From Methanolobus vulcani (lineage in GTDB: Archaea > Halobacteriota > Methanosarcinia > Methanosarcinales > Methanosarcinaceae), in the NCBI RefSeq assembly GCF_900100715.1, contig NZ_FNCA01000005.1:62001-126000 (forward strand): a stretch of DNA of 64,000 nucleotides. Direction: 5' to 3'. The first letter of the stretch is position 1. Each line of letters begins with the position of its first letter. The translations under genes and the position numbers were made by a program. Positions 27,297 to 35,476 of the stretch are shown one piece after another. The notes under the pieces were generated by a model. The model did not search any database. It was not told where the DNA came from and saw only the letters and a program-made list of their open reading frames with translations.

Positions 27297-27644
27297 TTGA
27301 CAACAAAAACAGAAATATCAAGAATTATCCGAAAGCATTGTAATGAGTGTTATGGACGGTCTCACAGTGTAGATGAATGCAGAGGTAGTCCTGTATGTTC
27401 ACTACATAAATATCGCTTAGGGGTGTGTAGAGGGACTACAAAGACAGAACTATTGAAAACGATTAGACAGCATTGTCTTCTATGTGGAGGATCACCTAAA
27501 GAAGTATCCCACTGTTCATCTTTGGTGACACCAGCTGAAATAAAATGTGTATTACATCCTTTCCGATTTGGTAAAGATCCAAATCCAAATATCGGCAATC
27601 AAAAACGTGGAACCCACTTAAATGATTTTTACGGGAGAAATTGA
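27297..27644 (+). CDS. small protein with duplicated Cys/His zinc-binding unit
   Basis: 115 residues, apparently starting at TTG 27297; no ATG or GTG lies upstream in the open frame. Two repeats of about 45 residues each show KTEI/LxxxIRxHC, then CxxC, one or two further Cys and a CxLHxYRxG-type end (CSLHKYRLG and CVLHPFRFG). Phages commonly encode single-copy proteins of this pattern (HCxxCxG...CxLxxYRxG) of unknown function, perhaps binding DNA. The tandem duplication is distinctive. It lies just after the candidate origin and before the replication genes. Confidence 0.65.
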   Translation: MTTKTEISRIIRKHCNECYGRSHSVDECRGSPVCSLHKYRLGVCRGTTKTELLKTIRQHCLLCGGSPKEVSHCSSLVTPAEIKCVLHPFRFGKDPNPNIGNQKRGTHLNDFYGRN

Positions 27645-27993
27645 AAATACTCCATTACGATTCTATGAATAGAAGGATGCAGCTATCGAATATTAGATGA
27701 ATATGGGTGCGGCAACAGACATATTTCGACTCTACACTGGTTGTTTTTCCCAAAATTCCTACTTTTTTGTATCTTTTTCCTCCAATTGTGGATAAGAAAT
27801 CAGATATATTGGACAAAACAGCAAAAATAAAGATAATATTGCAAAATACTTATATATGAAACCTTAATCGTTTTGACATATATATTATTGAAGAGATGTA
27901 ATTCTAAATAATATCTTCTTTTTGACACTTTTACCACAATCTGTAGCTGAAAGTGTTTCGATTACATTTAATTTACCACGGAATGGTTAACAA
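27645..27993. promoter_or_regulatory. intergenic region with TATA-like elements
   Basis: About 350 bases with no gene seen. CTTATATATG (27849-27858) and the AT run near 27878-27890 are TATA-like and could drive the small gene at 27994 and the replication gene after it. Confidence 0.35.
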
Positions 27994-28389
27994 ATGAAAA
28001 GAGTATTTGAAAATATCGATGATTTTGGAACGATAGTAAAAATAAGAGCATTCGACCTGCAAGATTACAATATTGATGAGATATGTTTAAAGACAAAAAA
28101 AGGCCATCTTTTTGAATCGCTCTTCTATTATGGAAAATGGATGGATAGAGGGTATAGATCAAAGAAAGATGCACAAATCCACCTATATGAAATGCTGACA
28201 GTATACACCAGAGATATTTACCAGGTTGAGAGGATGTTTTCAAAATCTGCACTTTGCAGTGAAAAATGGAAAAAATGTTCTGCATATAGGGAAGAAATCA
28301 GGAATGCCGCACTTGAACGAACAAATCAAAAACTGAACGAACCAAGCTGGATTAACTGCAATTTTACTGAAGAGATTGTTTGGAGTTGA
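27994..28389 (+). CDS. stand-alone helix-bundle domain related to the neighbouring PrimPol protein
   Basis: 131 residues. Its middle part (about residues 37-110) aligns with residues about 237-303 of the large replication protein encoded just downstream: FESLFYYG against FKSLFYDG, then the acidic helix, then FSKSALCSEKWKK against FKQSALYREKWDR and EIRNAA against TIRNAI. That segment corresponds to the helix-bundle domain of NrS-1-like primase-polymerases, which contacts template and initiating nucleotide. A free copy could modulate or help priming. It lies 234 bases upstream of the large gene on the same strand. Homology is clear by eye; function is inference. Confidence 0.65.
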   Translation: MKRVFENIDDFGTIVKIRAFDLQDYNIDEICLKTKKGHLFESLFYYGKWMDRGYRSKKDAQIHLYEMLTVYTRDIYQVERMFSKSALCSEKWKKCSAYREEIRNAALERTNQKLNEPSWINCNFTEEIVWS

Positions 28390-28623
28390 ATCATTCTAGT
28401 AATAGAACTAGTTTGAAGTTGTTTCGCCTTGTAGTACTAGAGATGTTAAATATAAAATTCAATATCAGCACTTCTGAAGAGGTGCAGTGTTATTAGAATA
28501 TGTTTTGAAATTAATATCTACATCCGCTTTTCAAGTTGTAGAATATTGAAATCTAATTATTAAATATAAGACTCAGTGCCATCAATAAAAAGAATCAATG
28601 CACTGGGAATGGAGTTTATTAGT

Positions 28624-31182
28624 ATGTCTGAAGTAATTGAAAATAAAGAAATTTCCGTATCGTCTGAAGAACAAAGTATTTCTGCTCCAAAGGTGGAAAT
28701 CGAAAATATTCCACAGGAATTAAAAGAACCACATCAATGGGTATTGTGGAAATCTGAGCAAAGTGAAAGTGGTAAACCTAAAAAGGTTCCATATTCTACC
28801 AGAGGCCACAAAGCAAGCCCTACAAATTCCAAAACATGGGATAGCTTTGATTCGGTAGTTTCAGTTTACGAAGAAAACCCAGGCAAATATGCTGGCATAG
28901 GCTTTGTCTTCTCAAAAAACGATTCTTTCGTTGGAATCGATTGGGATAATGTTAGGGATGCTTCATCCGACAAGTGGGACCAATCAATACTACTTGAAAT
29001 TGGAAGATTAAACACATATTCGGAGATATCGCCCAGTGGTACAGGTGCACATGCAATTTTAATAGGTGAGTTGGACCCAAATGGCATGCATCGATCTGGA
29101 AATCGTGAAATCTATGAGGATGGTAGGTTCTTCACTTTTACTGGCAACGTTATTGAGGGAATGCCTCTTGAAATTAACGAAGACAGCAGGAGTCTTGAAT
29201 TCATTCAGGAAAAGGTCGGCTATAAAACCACTCAGAGTTCTTCAGAGGAATTCTGGAATAACAACACAAACGAAATCGATGAAATTATATCAAGATGCGA
29301 AAGTTCAGCAAGTAAAGCCAAATTTAAATCTTTATTCTATGATGGAAATCTGAAAGACTATAATGGTGACCATTCCCGTGCTGACATAGCACTTTGCGAT
29401 ATTTTGGCATACTACACTCAAGATGAAAAGTTAATAGACCACATCTTCAAGCAATCTGCATTATATAGGGAAAAATGGGACAGAGCTGACTACTCACATC
29501 GTACTATCAGAAATGCTATTGATTTCATTGATTCAAAGAGGAACTGGGAAGATTATAAGGCTCCACATGGATACAACATCAATGAAAGAGGTCTTTTCAA
29601 AAACAACTTTGAATCAGGGAATGGGCAGCGTATCTGTCGTACGCCTATAGTCATATCAGGAATAGGTGAAGATTTAGATAATGATGAATGTTGGTATCAG
29701 GTTACTTTTAAGGATCCTACTGGGAAAACTAAACAGGAATATATGAAACAGGATAAGCTGATGAAAAAATCAGGCGTTATGGAAATTTCTAATAGAGGAG
29801 TCTTAATTACTGAGAAAAAAGCGAATGATCTTTGTGAATACTTTGTGGATTCAATTGCAGAAATTGCTCCTAAACTTGAAAAGAAACCTTTTGTGCGAAA
29901 TAATGGATGGAAACGTGATAATGAAGCATTTGCTATTGGTGAAAGGTTGCACACAAAAGATGAGGTAACTAAAGCAGTGCAAATAAATGCTAAAAAGACT
30001 GCTGGCCTAAATCCAAAAGGTAGCCTTGAAAATTGGATAGATGCTGTTAAAGGAGTAATCATTTTCCCTGACATCCGCTTGAAATGCTATACTGCTCTTT
30101 CAAGTCTCCTGTTAAGGGCAGTGAACGCTGATTCTTTCTTCCTGGACCACTCTGGCAACACAACTGCTGGAAAAAGCTTTGGGGTGCAGGTTGCTATAAG
30201 CATGCTTGGTGATCCAAAAGCTTTGAAACTGGCAGGAAACTCTACTGCAACCTACCTAGAAGGGCGTGCAACGATGTTCAATGATTTGCCCCTGTTTATC
30301 GATGAAACAAGTCTTGTAGATGCAGATCAGCTTTCAAGAGTTATTTACCAGATTACAAATGAAACTGGTAAAGGAAGAGGAAACACAGATGGTAGCATTC
30401 AAGATTTAAATGAATGGAAAACAGTAGGGATGTCTACAGGTGAAAAATCAATCGTAGATCATAATGGTTTTAGTGGACAAGAAGTGAGAGTTATCAAAAT
30501 TCATGATGATTTACCATACATGAAAGAACAAGTGGACTACACAAAAAAGGTTCTCAAAAACAATTATGGTCATGTGATTGATTATTTTATTAGGAACATG
30601 TTTGAAAACATGGAGAATCTAGAACCAAAATATGAAGGATATATCAGCACTTTTACCACAGGAAAATCAAAAACTGCTGACCGATTGGCAAATTCATTTG
30701 CTGTAATAGCGGTTGCTGGTGAGTTGCTTGAAGAGGTATTCAAAGAGATTGGTATTGAACCAGTGGATAGTACAGAATTGGTTCAGCAGTATTTCAATAA
30801 ATGTGTATTAGACAAACCAATTGAACTGTACGGCATTAAAGCACTGAGGATAGCAAATGACTGGATAGAATCTAACAGGTTCAACTTCATTGAGGATAAC
30901 GATCAGGAATCATTTAGAGGCGATAAAATATACGGATGGGTGGACAGTAAAGGATACTTTGATATTATTCCATCTGAACTTGAAAAGGAATTGGTTCAAC
31001 ATGGAATCAAATATACCGACGTACGTGATGATTGGATAAAATGGAATGTTATGATTGTCAGCAAAGGCAGGAACGATTATAGGGCAAACCATACTGACGC
31101 TGCTGGTAAATCAAGCCGTCCTTCTGTCTGTAGAATCGATATTGAAAAAATACATCATCTGTTGGAGAACGGTTTGGAATAA
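28624..31182 (+). CDS. replication protein: primase-polymerase (NrS-1-like) fused to DUF927 helicase-like ATPase
   Basis: About 852 residues from ATG 28624, chosen because GGAG (28611-28614) lies nine bases before it; GTG 28576 and ATG 28609 are upstream alternatives. Residues about 30-205 form an archaeo-eukaryotic primase-like domain with catalytic DxD in GIDWDN (Asp106, Asp108), the GTGAHAI motif and DGRFFTFTG. A helix-bundle domain follows (about 220-305). The DUF927 ATPase has Walker A GNTTAGKS at about 511-518 and Walker B PLFIDETS at about 557-564. The C-terminal part may be a winged helix. This architecture initiates and drives replication of plasmids and viruses, and it is the best candidate for the element's replication protein. 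Confidence 0.85.
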   Translation: MSEVIENKEISVSSEEQSISAPKVEIENIPQELKEPHQWVLWKSEQSESGKPKKVPYSTRGHKASPTNSKTWDSFDSVVSVYEENPGKYAGIGFVFSKNDSFVGIDWDNVRDASSDKWDQSILLEIGRLNTYSEISPSGTGAHAILIGELDPNGMHRSGNREIYEDGRFFTFTGNVIEGMPLEINEDSRSLEFIQEKVGYKTTQSSSEEFWNNNTNEIDEIISRCESSASKAKFKSLFYDGNLKDYNGDHSRADIALCDILAYYTQDEKLIDHIFKQSALYREKWDRADYSHRTIRNAIDFIDSKRNWEDYKAPHGYNINERGLFKNNFESGNGQRICRTPIVISGIGEDLDNDECWYQVTFKDPTGKTKQEYMKQDKLMKKSGVMEISNRGVLITEKKANDLCEYFVDSIAEIAPKLEKKPFVRNNGWKRDNEAFAIGERLHTKDEVTKAVQINAKKTAGLNPKGSLENWIDAVKGVIIFPDIRLKCYTALSSLLLRAVNADSFFLDHSGNTTAGKSFGVQVAISMLGDPKALKLAGNSTATYLEGRATMFNDLPLFIDETSLVDADQLSRVIYQITNETGKGRGNTDGSIQDLNEWKTVGMSTGEKSIVDHNGFSGQEVRVIKIHDDLPYMKEQVDYTKKVLKNNYGHVIDYFIRNMFENMENLEPKYEGYISTFTTGKSKTADRLANSFAVIAVAGELLEEVFKEIGIEPVDSTELVQQYFNKCVLDKPIELYGIKALRIANDWIESNRFNFIEDNDQESFRGDKIYGWVDSKGYFDIIPSELEKELVQHGIKYTDVRDDWIKWNVMIVSKGRNDYRANHTDAAGKSSRPSVCRIDIEKIHHLLENGLE

Positions 31183-31188
31183 ATGTCA

Positions 31189-31218
31189 CACTGTCACTAT
31201 AGTCACAGTGGTTTTTTT
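31189..31218 (+). terminator. terminator after the replication gene
   Basis: CACTGT/ACAGTG arms enclose ACTATAGT with one mismatch on each side (31189-31210), followed by a run of seven or more T. Shape and position just after the stop codon support a hairpin-plus-U-tract terminator. Part of the motif (ACTGTGACTAT) recurs 80 bases downstream. Confidence 0.7.
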
Positions 31219-31386
31219 TATTTAGTCGTTTATTATTTCATAAATTTGATACTACTAACCAAAATAATTACATAAACACTAACACTGTGACTATTGAGAC
31301 AACTGTGACAAAAAACAAGTTAATTAGAATTCATTTCATCAAACACGGGAGTAACGATGTATCCATCATCCATGTTTCCAAAGACT

Positions 31387-32079
31387 TTACACTTCTCGGG
31401 GTGTGCCCAGTAATAAATAAGCAACATACGCACAGAAAACAGCATCCAGAATATCTTCATATTGCTTCAATTTTGATTTAGTCAGCTTTTCTACATCCAC
31501 AGAAAGAAGATCAACTGGCAAATCTAAAGCGGGCTTTGCTTTGCTAAGCATCTGGAGATGCTTTTTATATTTTTTAAATCCTTCTATTCTCCTTTCACGT
31601 TCCCTTTTCTTATAATCGAGAATTTTATCTAGATTAAACAGGACAACAGTAGCAGGATGAGGATATACTTCAAAGAACTTTCTTGTATCTTCATAATGCT
31701 GGATACAAAAATCATGTTTGAAGTTGTGGTTTTCCAGACATTTACTTAGGTCGTTACCACGAACAGACCCATACATATTTAAAATATTTGTAATACTTGC
31801 AGGACGTGCGTTTGCATCATATTTCCAGAAGGTACTATTCAATTCTTTTTCAGCATTGCGCATTCCTTCTTCGTTTGGGACAACAAGTGGAATGTCTATT
31901 GCTATTAATGCATTATCTTCATGCACATTATTGTTGATGAATTCCAAGACATCTCCATTAGAAAAAACAGTACTTTTATTATAAAGTGTAGCTTTTTCGG
32001 AATCGCCTTTTATTATTGCGATACCTGAACCTTCTTTGGTGTTGTAGGACCATGCCAAGTCCACGCCTATAAAGTACAT
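31387..32079 (-). CDS. DUF429 protein (predicted RNase H-fold nuclease)
   Basis: 230 residues beginning GVDLAWSY, the first strand of an RNase H-like fold with its acidic residue. AIDIPL carries the second acidic position, and NARPASITN, FEVYPHPA and DILDAVFCAYVAYL complete the usual DUF429 pattern. Members are thought to be RNase H-fold nucleases, but no biochemical role is settled. It is transcribed towards the replication gene. Whether it belongs to the element's core or its cargo is unclear. Confidence 0.82.
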   Translation of the reverse strand: MYFIGVDLAWSYNTKEGSGIAIIKGDSEKATLYNKSTVFSNGDVLEFINNNVHEDNALIAIDIPLVVPNEEGMRNAEKELNSTFWKYDANARPASITNILNMYGSVRGNDLSKCLENHNFKHDFCIQHYEDTRKFFEVYPHPATVVLFNLDKILDYKKRERERRIEGFKKYKKHLQMLSKAKPALDLPVDLLSVDVEKLTKSKLKQYEDILDAVFCAYVAYLLLGTPREV

Positions 32080-32401
32080 ACAATTAAGATTAGATACATC
32101 TCATATAGTTTATACGTTCAGTATAATTAATTAGAGACTGCTAGTAGTATTTATCAAGTTACCAACTAATAAGAAAACGCTAAGTATGTACCCTGTATAA
32201 TTGCCAGGGTGCCTCTTTATATTAAAAATCATTTTTAGTTTTATAGGGGGTAATAGCACAAAAATCAGTTTCAAGGTAACTATAGGAAGAAAATATGCCA
32301 TTCAAGCACATATAACTACCATACCTGCACCACCATAATGCGTTCTTGCAATATTTTGGCAAATAGTTATTCTATCTCTTTCATTAGATTACTACAAACA
32401 T
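32080..32401. other. intergenic region, nothing recognised
   Basis: AT-rich sequence upstream of the DUF429 gene. A short GACTGCTAGTAGT stretch near 32133-32145 resembles part of the candidate origin region near 26690. No gene or RNA is recognised. Confidence 0.3.
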
Positions 32402-32563
32402 CTACAACAGCTTGCTTGTATTCTTAAAATCATTGAAGGTTTTGGCATATTCTGAGGAAACCACATTATATTCCCCTTTGTCATCGATATCAATGAAAAG
32501 ATGTGAGTCATCAAAGCCTGCAAATATACGGTATGTTTCACCATTCCATATGGGATGGTCCAC
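32402..32563 (-). CDS. small hypothetical ORF, possibly a truncated or frameshifted gene
   Basis: A 53-codon minus-strand frame from a possible GTG start at 32563 reads GETYRIFAGFDDSHLFIDIDDKG, split here as GETYRIFAGFDDSH and LFIDIDDKG, and ends KNTSKLL. Its composition looks like real protein, more so than the opposite-strand frame. The upstream sequence continues protein-like in another frame (ICDKEYTSGILTES), so a frameshift is possible. No ribosome-binding site is clear and no family is recognised. Confidence 0.35.
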   Translation of the reverse strand: MDHPIWNGETYRIFAGFDDSHLFIDIDDKGEYNVVSSEYAKTFNDFKNTSKLL

Positions 32564-32708
32564 CCTATTGATTCAGTTAATATTCCAGACGTATACTCTT
32601 TGTCACAGATAGTTATCTCTTAGATAGAGAAGAAGAAATAGTATACAAACAATGTTTTCAAAGATTAGATAGCATCCAAATGATACAAAAATTCAATTAA
32701 GCATAAGT

Positions 32709-33119
32709 TTATTTTTTTGTATCATTCTTAGTATTGCCAATTACACCTTTAACATCAACCATTGTTTGGATATAATCAATATAATTTTTAAATGCAAGAT
32801 TCTGAACCTCAAATAAGTCTGCCAATAATTTCCTATTTTCAGCAGATTCAAGTTGAAGTTTTGATATTTGGTCATCTTTTATTTCGAATTGTTTATCCTT
32901 GGCAGCCAATTGCTGATCTTTTATAAGTATCTGATCCGTTAAAATTGAAATTTGAGATTTGAGGACCGATACAAATTCACTGTCTTCCTCACCACGTAAG
33001 TACTTTTCAAGTAACATTGTAATTACAGCACTAGGTGATTCTTTTCTTATATTTAGTTCCTCACGTTGCCACCGTGGAACTCTTGCATTAAGTTGAACGG
33101 TATCATTCCTATTATCCAT
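32709..33119 (-). CDS. ribbon-helix-helix regulator with coiled coil
   Basis: 136 residues. The N-terminal 45 residues (VQLNARVPRWQREELN, then PSAVITMLLEKYL) have the strand-helix-helix pattern of MetJ/Arc/CopG-type DNA-binding proteins. The remainder is a long heptad-like coiled coil with Gln- and Lys-rich segments (ILIKDQQLAAKDKQFEIK), suggesting oligomers. Such proteins control copy number or partition on archaeal plasmids and viruses. It is divergent from the small gene at 33235, with a repeat-rich spacer that could be its operator. Confidence 0.7.
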   Translation of the reverse strand: MDNRNDTVQLNARVPRWQREELNIRKESPSAVITMLLEKYLRGEEDSEFVSVLKSQISILTDQILIKDQQLAAKDKQFEIKDDQISKLQLESAENRKLLADLFEVQNLAFKNYIDYIQTMVDVKGVIGNTKNDTKK

Positions 33120-33234
33120 GTATTTTAAAATAGCTTTTAAGTATATTAAAATATCTATTTGATAGTAATTTATATCATAATAATATCATTTAGTATCTAT
33201 AGCTATTAAATAGTAGAAATCACAACTTTAATGC
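33120..33234. promoter_or_regulatory. divergent promoter/operator with short repeats
   Basis: The 115-base spacer contains two TTAAAATA copies (near 33124 and 33147), a TTTATATCATAA TATA-like stretch near 33169, and the dyad-like CTATAGCTATTAAATAG near 33197. It is a plausible autoregulatory operator for the ribbon-helix-helix protein. Confidence 0.4.
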
Positions 33235-33549
33235 ATGAGTAGCAATAAGAATAACGAAGTAGAAATGATCTTTGATATTCAGAAAGATCTTGCTGAGAAG
33301 TTGGAAAATAGTAGATTTGGTAAAGACTATACATTAGGAAAGCTGATTGAAACACATGTTGAATATAAGAATGAATCAAATGAAGTTTTGTATTCTATCT
33401 GCACAGGTTTGGGTCTAGAACTTGAAGAAATAAATAAAAAACTGCCTAGTGTACAAGGGAACGAAAAAGAGAAATTATACGATAGACTTGAAGAACTAGA
33501 CATCAAATGCAATATTATAATAAAAGTTATAAGAGATAGACAGCAGTAG
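33235..33549 (+). CDS. small helical hypothetical protein
   Basis: 104 residues starting at ATG 33235 with hardly any leader after the AT-rich promoter, so probably leaderless. The sequence is charged and helical with no Cys cluster or membrane segment. The N-terminal half (VEMIFDIQKDLAEKLEN and TLGKLIETHVEYK) could form a small DNA-binding fold, but I do not recognise the family. Its place between a regulator and the integrase suggests a role in element control. Confidence 0.5.
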   Translation: MSSNKNNEVEMIFDIQKDLAEKLENSRFGKDYTLGKLIETHVEYKNESNEVLYSICTGLGLELEEINKKLPSVQGNEKEKLYDRLEELDIKCNIIIKVIRDRQQ

Positions 33550-33741
33550 TCTTTTATGTTCCTTTCAATTAGTTACCTATTTTTCTTTATTGTAGAAAAC
33601 TGCTGAACCACTTATACTCACTGAAAGACTATTACTTTTCTCTATATATCTTTGAAATCACTAGATTTAACATAAAGATCATGGATAATCAAAAGTTATA
33701 TAACTATTATACAACCATTCTGAATAAGAAGGTAATAGTTG

Positions 33742-34092
33742 ATGAAATCCATAGGCAAATCCAAAATAACAAAGCTTAGTCCTAAAAAGAATATTACATA
33801 TCCATTAATCAGGTTGCCACCGTCATGCACAGATTTAATAGGAGAAACGGCCCATATTTTTGAAACCAAGTACAATGGCAAGACTTTATTCATCTTATCC
33901 CTGGAAGAAGACTTTGATGGTGAACTTCAAGTTATACAACCCAGAAGTAGTTCAGACGTCGAATCAAGACTTGAATCCTTAGAAAAACAGCTTTCACTCT
34001 TACAAGAAACAATATCAGCAGAAAAGAAGAATTGTGGTGGGCCCGATGAGATTCGAACTCATGACCCCCGCCGTGTAAAGGCGATGTCATAA
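33742..34092 (+). CDS. SSV-type integrase, N-terminal fragment (split gene)
   Basis: From ATG 33742 (AAGGT upstream; TTG 33739 is the alternative) the frame encodes a beta-rich segment (KITKLSPKKNITYPLIRLPP), a coiled coil (VESRLESLEKQLSLLQETI) and then, within the att repeat, GGPDEIRTHDPRRVK, which is simply tRNA-Val read in the antisense direction. The frame stops at 34092 inside the tRNA. Joined at the repeat to 6339-7210 it makes exactly 1212 bases, 404 codons including the stop. SSV1-type integrases also have an N-terminal coiled-coil part used for oligomerisation. In the integrated state this part is cut off from the catalytic domain. Confidence 0.88.
   Translation: MKSIGKSKITKLSPKKNITYPLIRLPPSCTDLIGETAHIFETKYNGKTLFILSLEEDFDGELQVIQPRSSSDVESRLESLEKQLSLLQETISAEKKNCGGPDEIRTHDPRRVKAMS
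34020..34081. repeat. attR: right 62-bp direct repeat inside intact tRNA-Val
   Basis: This copy is identical to 6277-6338. It spans 15 bases downstream of the tRNA 3' end plus the 3' half of tRNA-Val up to the anticodon stem. Sequence diverges at 34082, where the chromosomal 5' half of the tRNA continues. Confidence 0.93.
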
Positions 34093-34111
34093 CCGGCTAG
34101 ACCACGGGCCC
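34035..34111 (-). tRNA. tRNA-Val (anticodon UAC)
   Basis: The complement gives a full cloverleaf: acceptor GGGCCCG/CGGGCCC, a D arm, anticodon stem TCGCC/GGCGG around loop TTTACAC (anticodon TAC), variable GGGTC, T arm ATGAG-TTCGAAT-CTCAT, discriminator A and encoded CCA (34035-34037). It reads GUA and other valine codons. The element integrated into its 3' half without disrupting the gene. Confidence 0.96.
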
Positions 34112-34177
34112 ATTGTTTTGCGAATAAAGTTGTTCGGTGGCGCTTTCGCCCTCGAGCAACCCCTAAATGTAACTAGT

Positions 34178-34188
34178 GGTATATAACC
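34178..34188 (-). promoter_or_regulatory. TATA box for tRNA-Val
   Basis: GGTTATATACC on the minus strand lies about 67 bases before the tRNA 5' end. Transcription starting about 25 bases downstream would give a pre-tRNA leader that can fold (GGCG-AAAG-CGCC, near 34142-34154). Confidence 0.55.
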
Positions 34189-34305
34189 TTTTTTGATGGA
34201 TGAGCTGGAAACCCAGACAAAACAGTGAATAATACATGAAAATCCGGCAAAAATCTCAAAATATAGCGGACTTGAAAAGTATCCTTTAAAAACAAAAGGA
34301 CAAAT

Positions 34306-34800
34306 TCAATCATTATAATTGCCGCAAGTGCCGGGTTTAGGATAACCTGATGACTTGCCCGTCATCTCAGTGATCTCAATCTTAATTATAGCAGTTTTAC
34401 TTAGAACTTCATCCGGATAAGAATCATTCATCTCTCCTGCATACTTAGCCATTAGCAAGTTAAGAACCTTCATCTTATCTTCAGAATCTGTAATCATACT
34501 AGCATTTCCCCATCCAATGATGCTATAATACTTCATACTCCAGCCGCAGCTTGTAGGAGCAGGTGAGACCTCAGTCTTATACTCCATTTCAAAACAAACA
34601 AGGGGATTCTCAGCCATCATATCAAGCTTCATACCTTCTCTTGCTGCATGCAGGTAAAGAGCATTATCGTGGTATGTAAAATTCATTGGCACAACATAGG
34701 GAACATTGTTCCTGCACATGCCAATCCTGCAGATAATAGCATCACTGAGAATCGTCTGTAACATATCTCCATCAATTATCTGTTTCTCAGGTCTTCTCAT
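34306..34800 (-). CDS. pyridoxamine 5'-phosphate oxidase-fold flavoprotein (NimA-like)
   Basis: 164 residues with the split beta-barrel pattern of PNPOx-like FMN proteins: VPYVVPMNFTYHDNALYLHAA, split here as VPYVVPMNFTYHD and NALYLHAA, then VCFEME and the SIIGWGNA strand. It most resembles the NimA/nitroimidazole-resistance group. Such proteins bind FMN, F420 or haem, and the cofactor cannot be decided from sequence. It lies 18 bases after the quinone-reductase gene on the same strand, so the two redox proteins probably form an operon. Confidence 0.8.
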   Translation of the reverse strand: MRRPEKQIIDGDMLQTILSDAIICRIGMCRNNVPYVVPMNFTYHDNALYLHAAREGMKLDMMAENPLVCFEMEYKTEVSPAPTSCGWSMKYYSIIGWGNASMITDSEDKMKVLNLLMAKYAGEMNDSYPDEVLSKTAIIKIEITEMTGKSSGYPKPGTCGNYND

Positions 34801-34818
34801 TAAACATCCTCTGCTAAA

Positions 34819-35421
34819 CTAAACATCATCCAGTGGGAAATTAGAACTAACCATTTTCTTCACTTCATCAAGCCATTCAAGACGTTTATTTTCAGAACTG
34901 CCAGCTATTGTCCTGAACATCCTGCGGTGGAAATCAGTAACCCCGCAAAAATCAAAAATACAGTCTTTCCATATTCGCTCAAGGGGGTCACCAAAAACTG
35001 TATTTTCCCTTTCCTCCGGCGTGTTAGAAGTATTGAATACAATGGCAGTCCTTGCTTTCAGTAAGCCCATGGGTAGTCCCGAACCATCATCATCCTCTGC
35101 AAATCTGTAAGCTACATTTTCCCTGAGTACACGGTCGACCCATCCCTTGAGTATTGCAGGAGGCTGCCCCCACCAGTTAGGATGAACAACGATTATACCA
35201 TCAGCTTCTGTAATTTCAGAGCAGTGGATTCTGACGAGAGAATCATCCGAACTATCTGTAACCAGCTCCTCACCCTGAAGAATCGGATCAAAACCTTCCT
35301 TGTGCAGGTCATGGAAAAAAACCTCATGTCCACTGGCACACAATGTCTCAACAACCGTGCTCGCAATCGCATGGTTGAAACTTTTTTCATATGGATGCCC
35401 TAGTATTACTGAAATATTCAT
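34819..35421 (-). CDS. NAD(P)H:quinone oxidoreductase, flavodoxin_2 family
   Basis: About 200 residues from ATG 35421 (MNISVILGHPYEKSFNH), with AGGT upstream; the frame is open further to 35535, but that part only overlaps the next gene. Flavodoxin-like fold with the first-strand/loop motif LGHPYEKSFNHA for FMN or FAD phosphate, VVHPNWWGQPPAILKGW around the isoalloxazine, and a normal length for the KefF/MdaB/NQO family. It likely reduces quinones or other electrophiles. A Dabb gene lies upstream. Confidence 0.85.
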   Translation of the reverse strand: MNISVILGHPYEKSFNHAIASTVVETLCASGHEVFFHDLHKEGFDPILQGEELVTDSSDDSLVRIHCSEITEADGIIVVHPNWWGQPPAILKGWVDRVLRENVAYRFAEDDDGSGLPMGLLKARTAIVFNTSNTPEERENTVFGDPLERIWKDCIFDFCGVTDFHRRMFRTIAGSSENKRLEWLDEVKKMVSSNFPLDDV

Positions 35422-35476
35422 AATGAACAACCTGCTTATTAATGTGCCAGCATCTGGATAAAAACTAATACCAGAA

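Larger units (their letters stand above)
6339..34081. mobile_element. 27.7-kb integrated plasmid/provirus-like element at tRNA-Val
   Basis: The repeat-to-repeat period is 27,743 bp (6338 to 34081). Integration used the 3' half of tRNA-Val and kept the tRNA intact on the right side. The element carries its own integrase (split in two), a PrimPol-DUF927 replication protein, small DNA-binding proteins, and defence-type cargo including Gabija-like and Wadjet genes. No capsid, terminase or packaging ATPase is seen, so an integrative plasmid is more likely than a full virus. The interior is AT-rich compared with the flanking housekeeping genes. Confidence 0.9.

Noticed and set aside
31287-31481. 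64-codon plus-strand ORF after the replication gene
   Set aside because: It overlaps the 3' end of the DUF429 gene, has no ribosome-binding site and no recognisable motif.
32412-32612. 66-codon plus-strand ORF
   Set aside because: Composition is not protein-like, while the minus strand of the same stretch reads more like a real protein.
34044-34081. Peptide EIRTHDPRRVK as part of an ordinary protein gene
   Set aside because: It is the antisense translation of tRNA-Val inside the att site; it matters only as the junction of the split integrase.
6339-34081. Full virus (provirus) interpretation
   Set aside because: I see no capsid protein, packaging ATPase, terminase or lysis gene; replication and defence genes dominate, so an integrative plasmid fits better.
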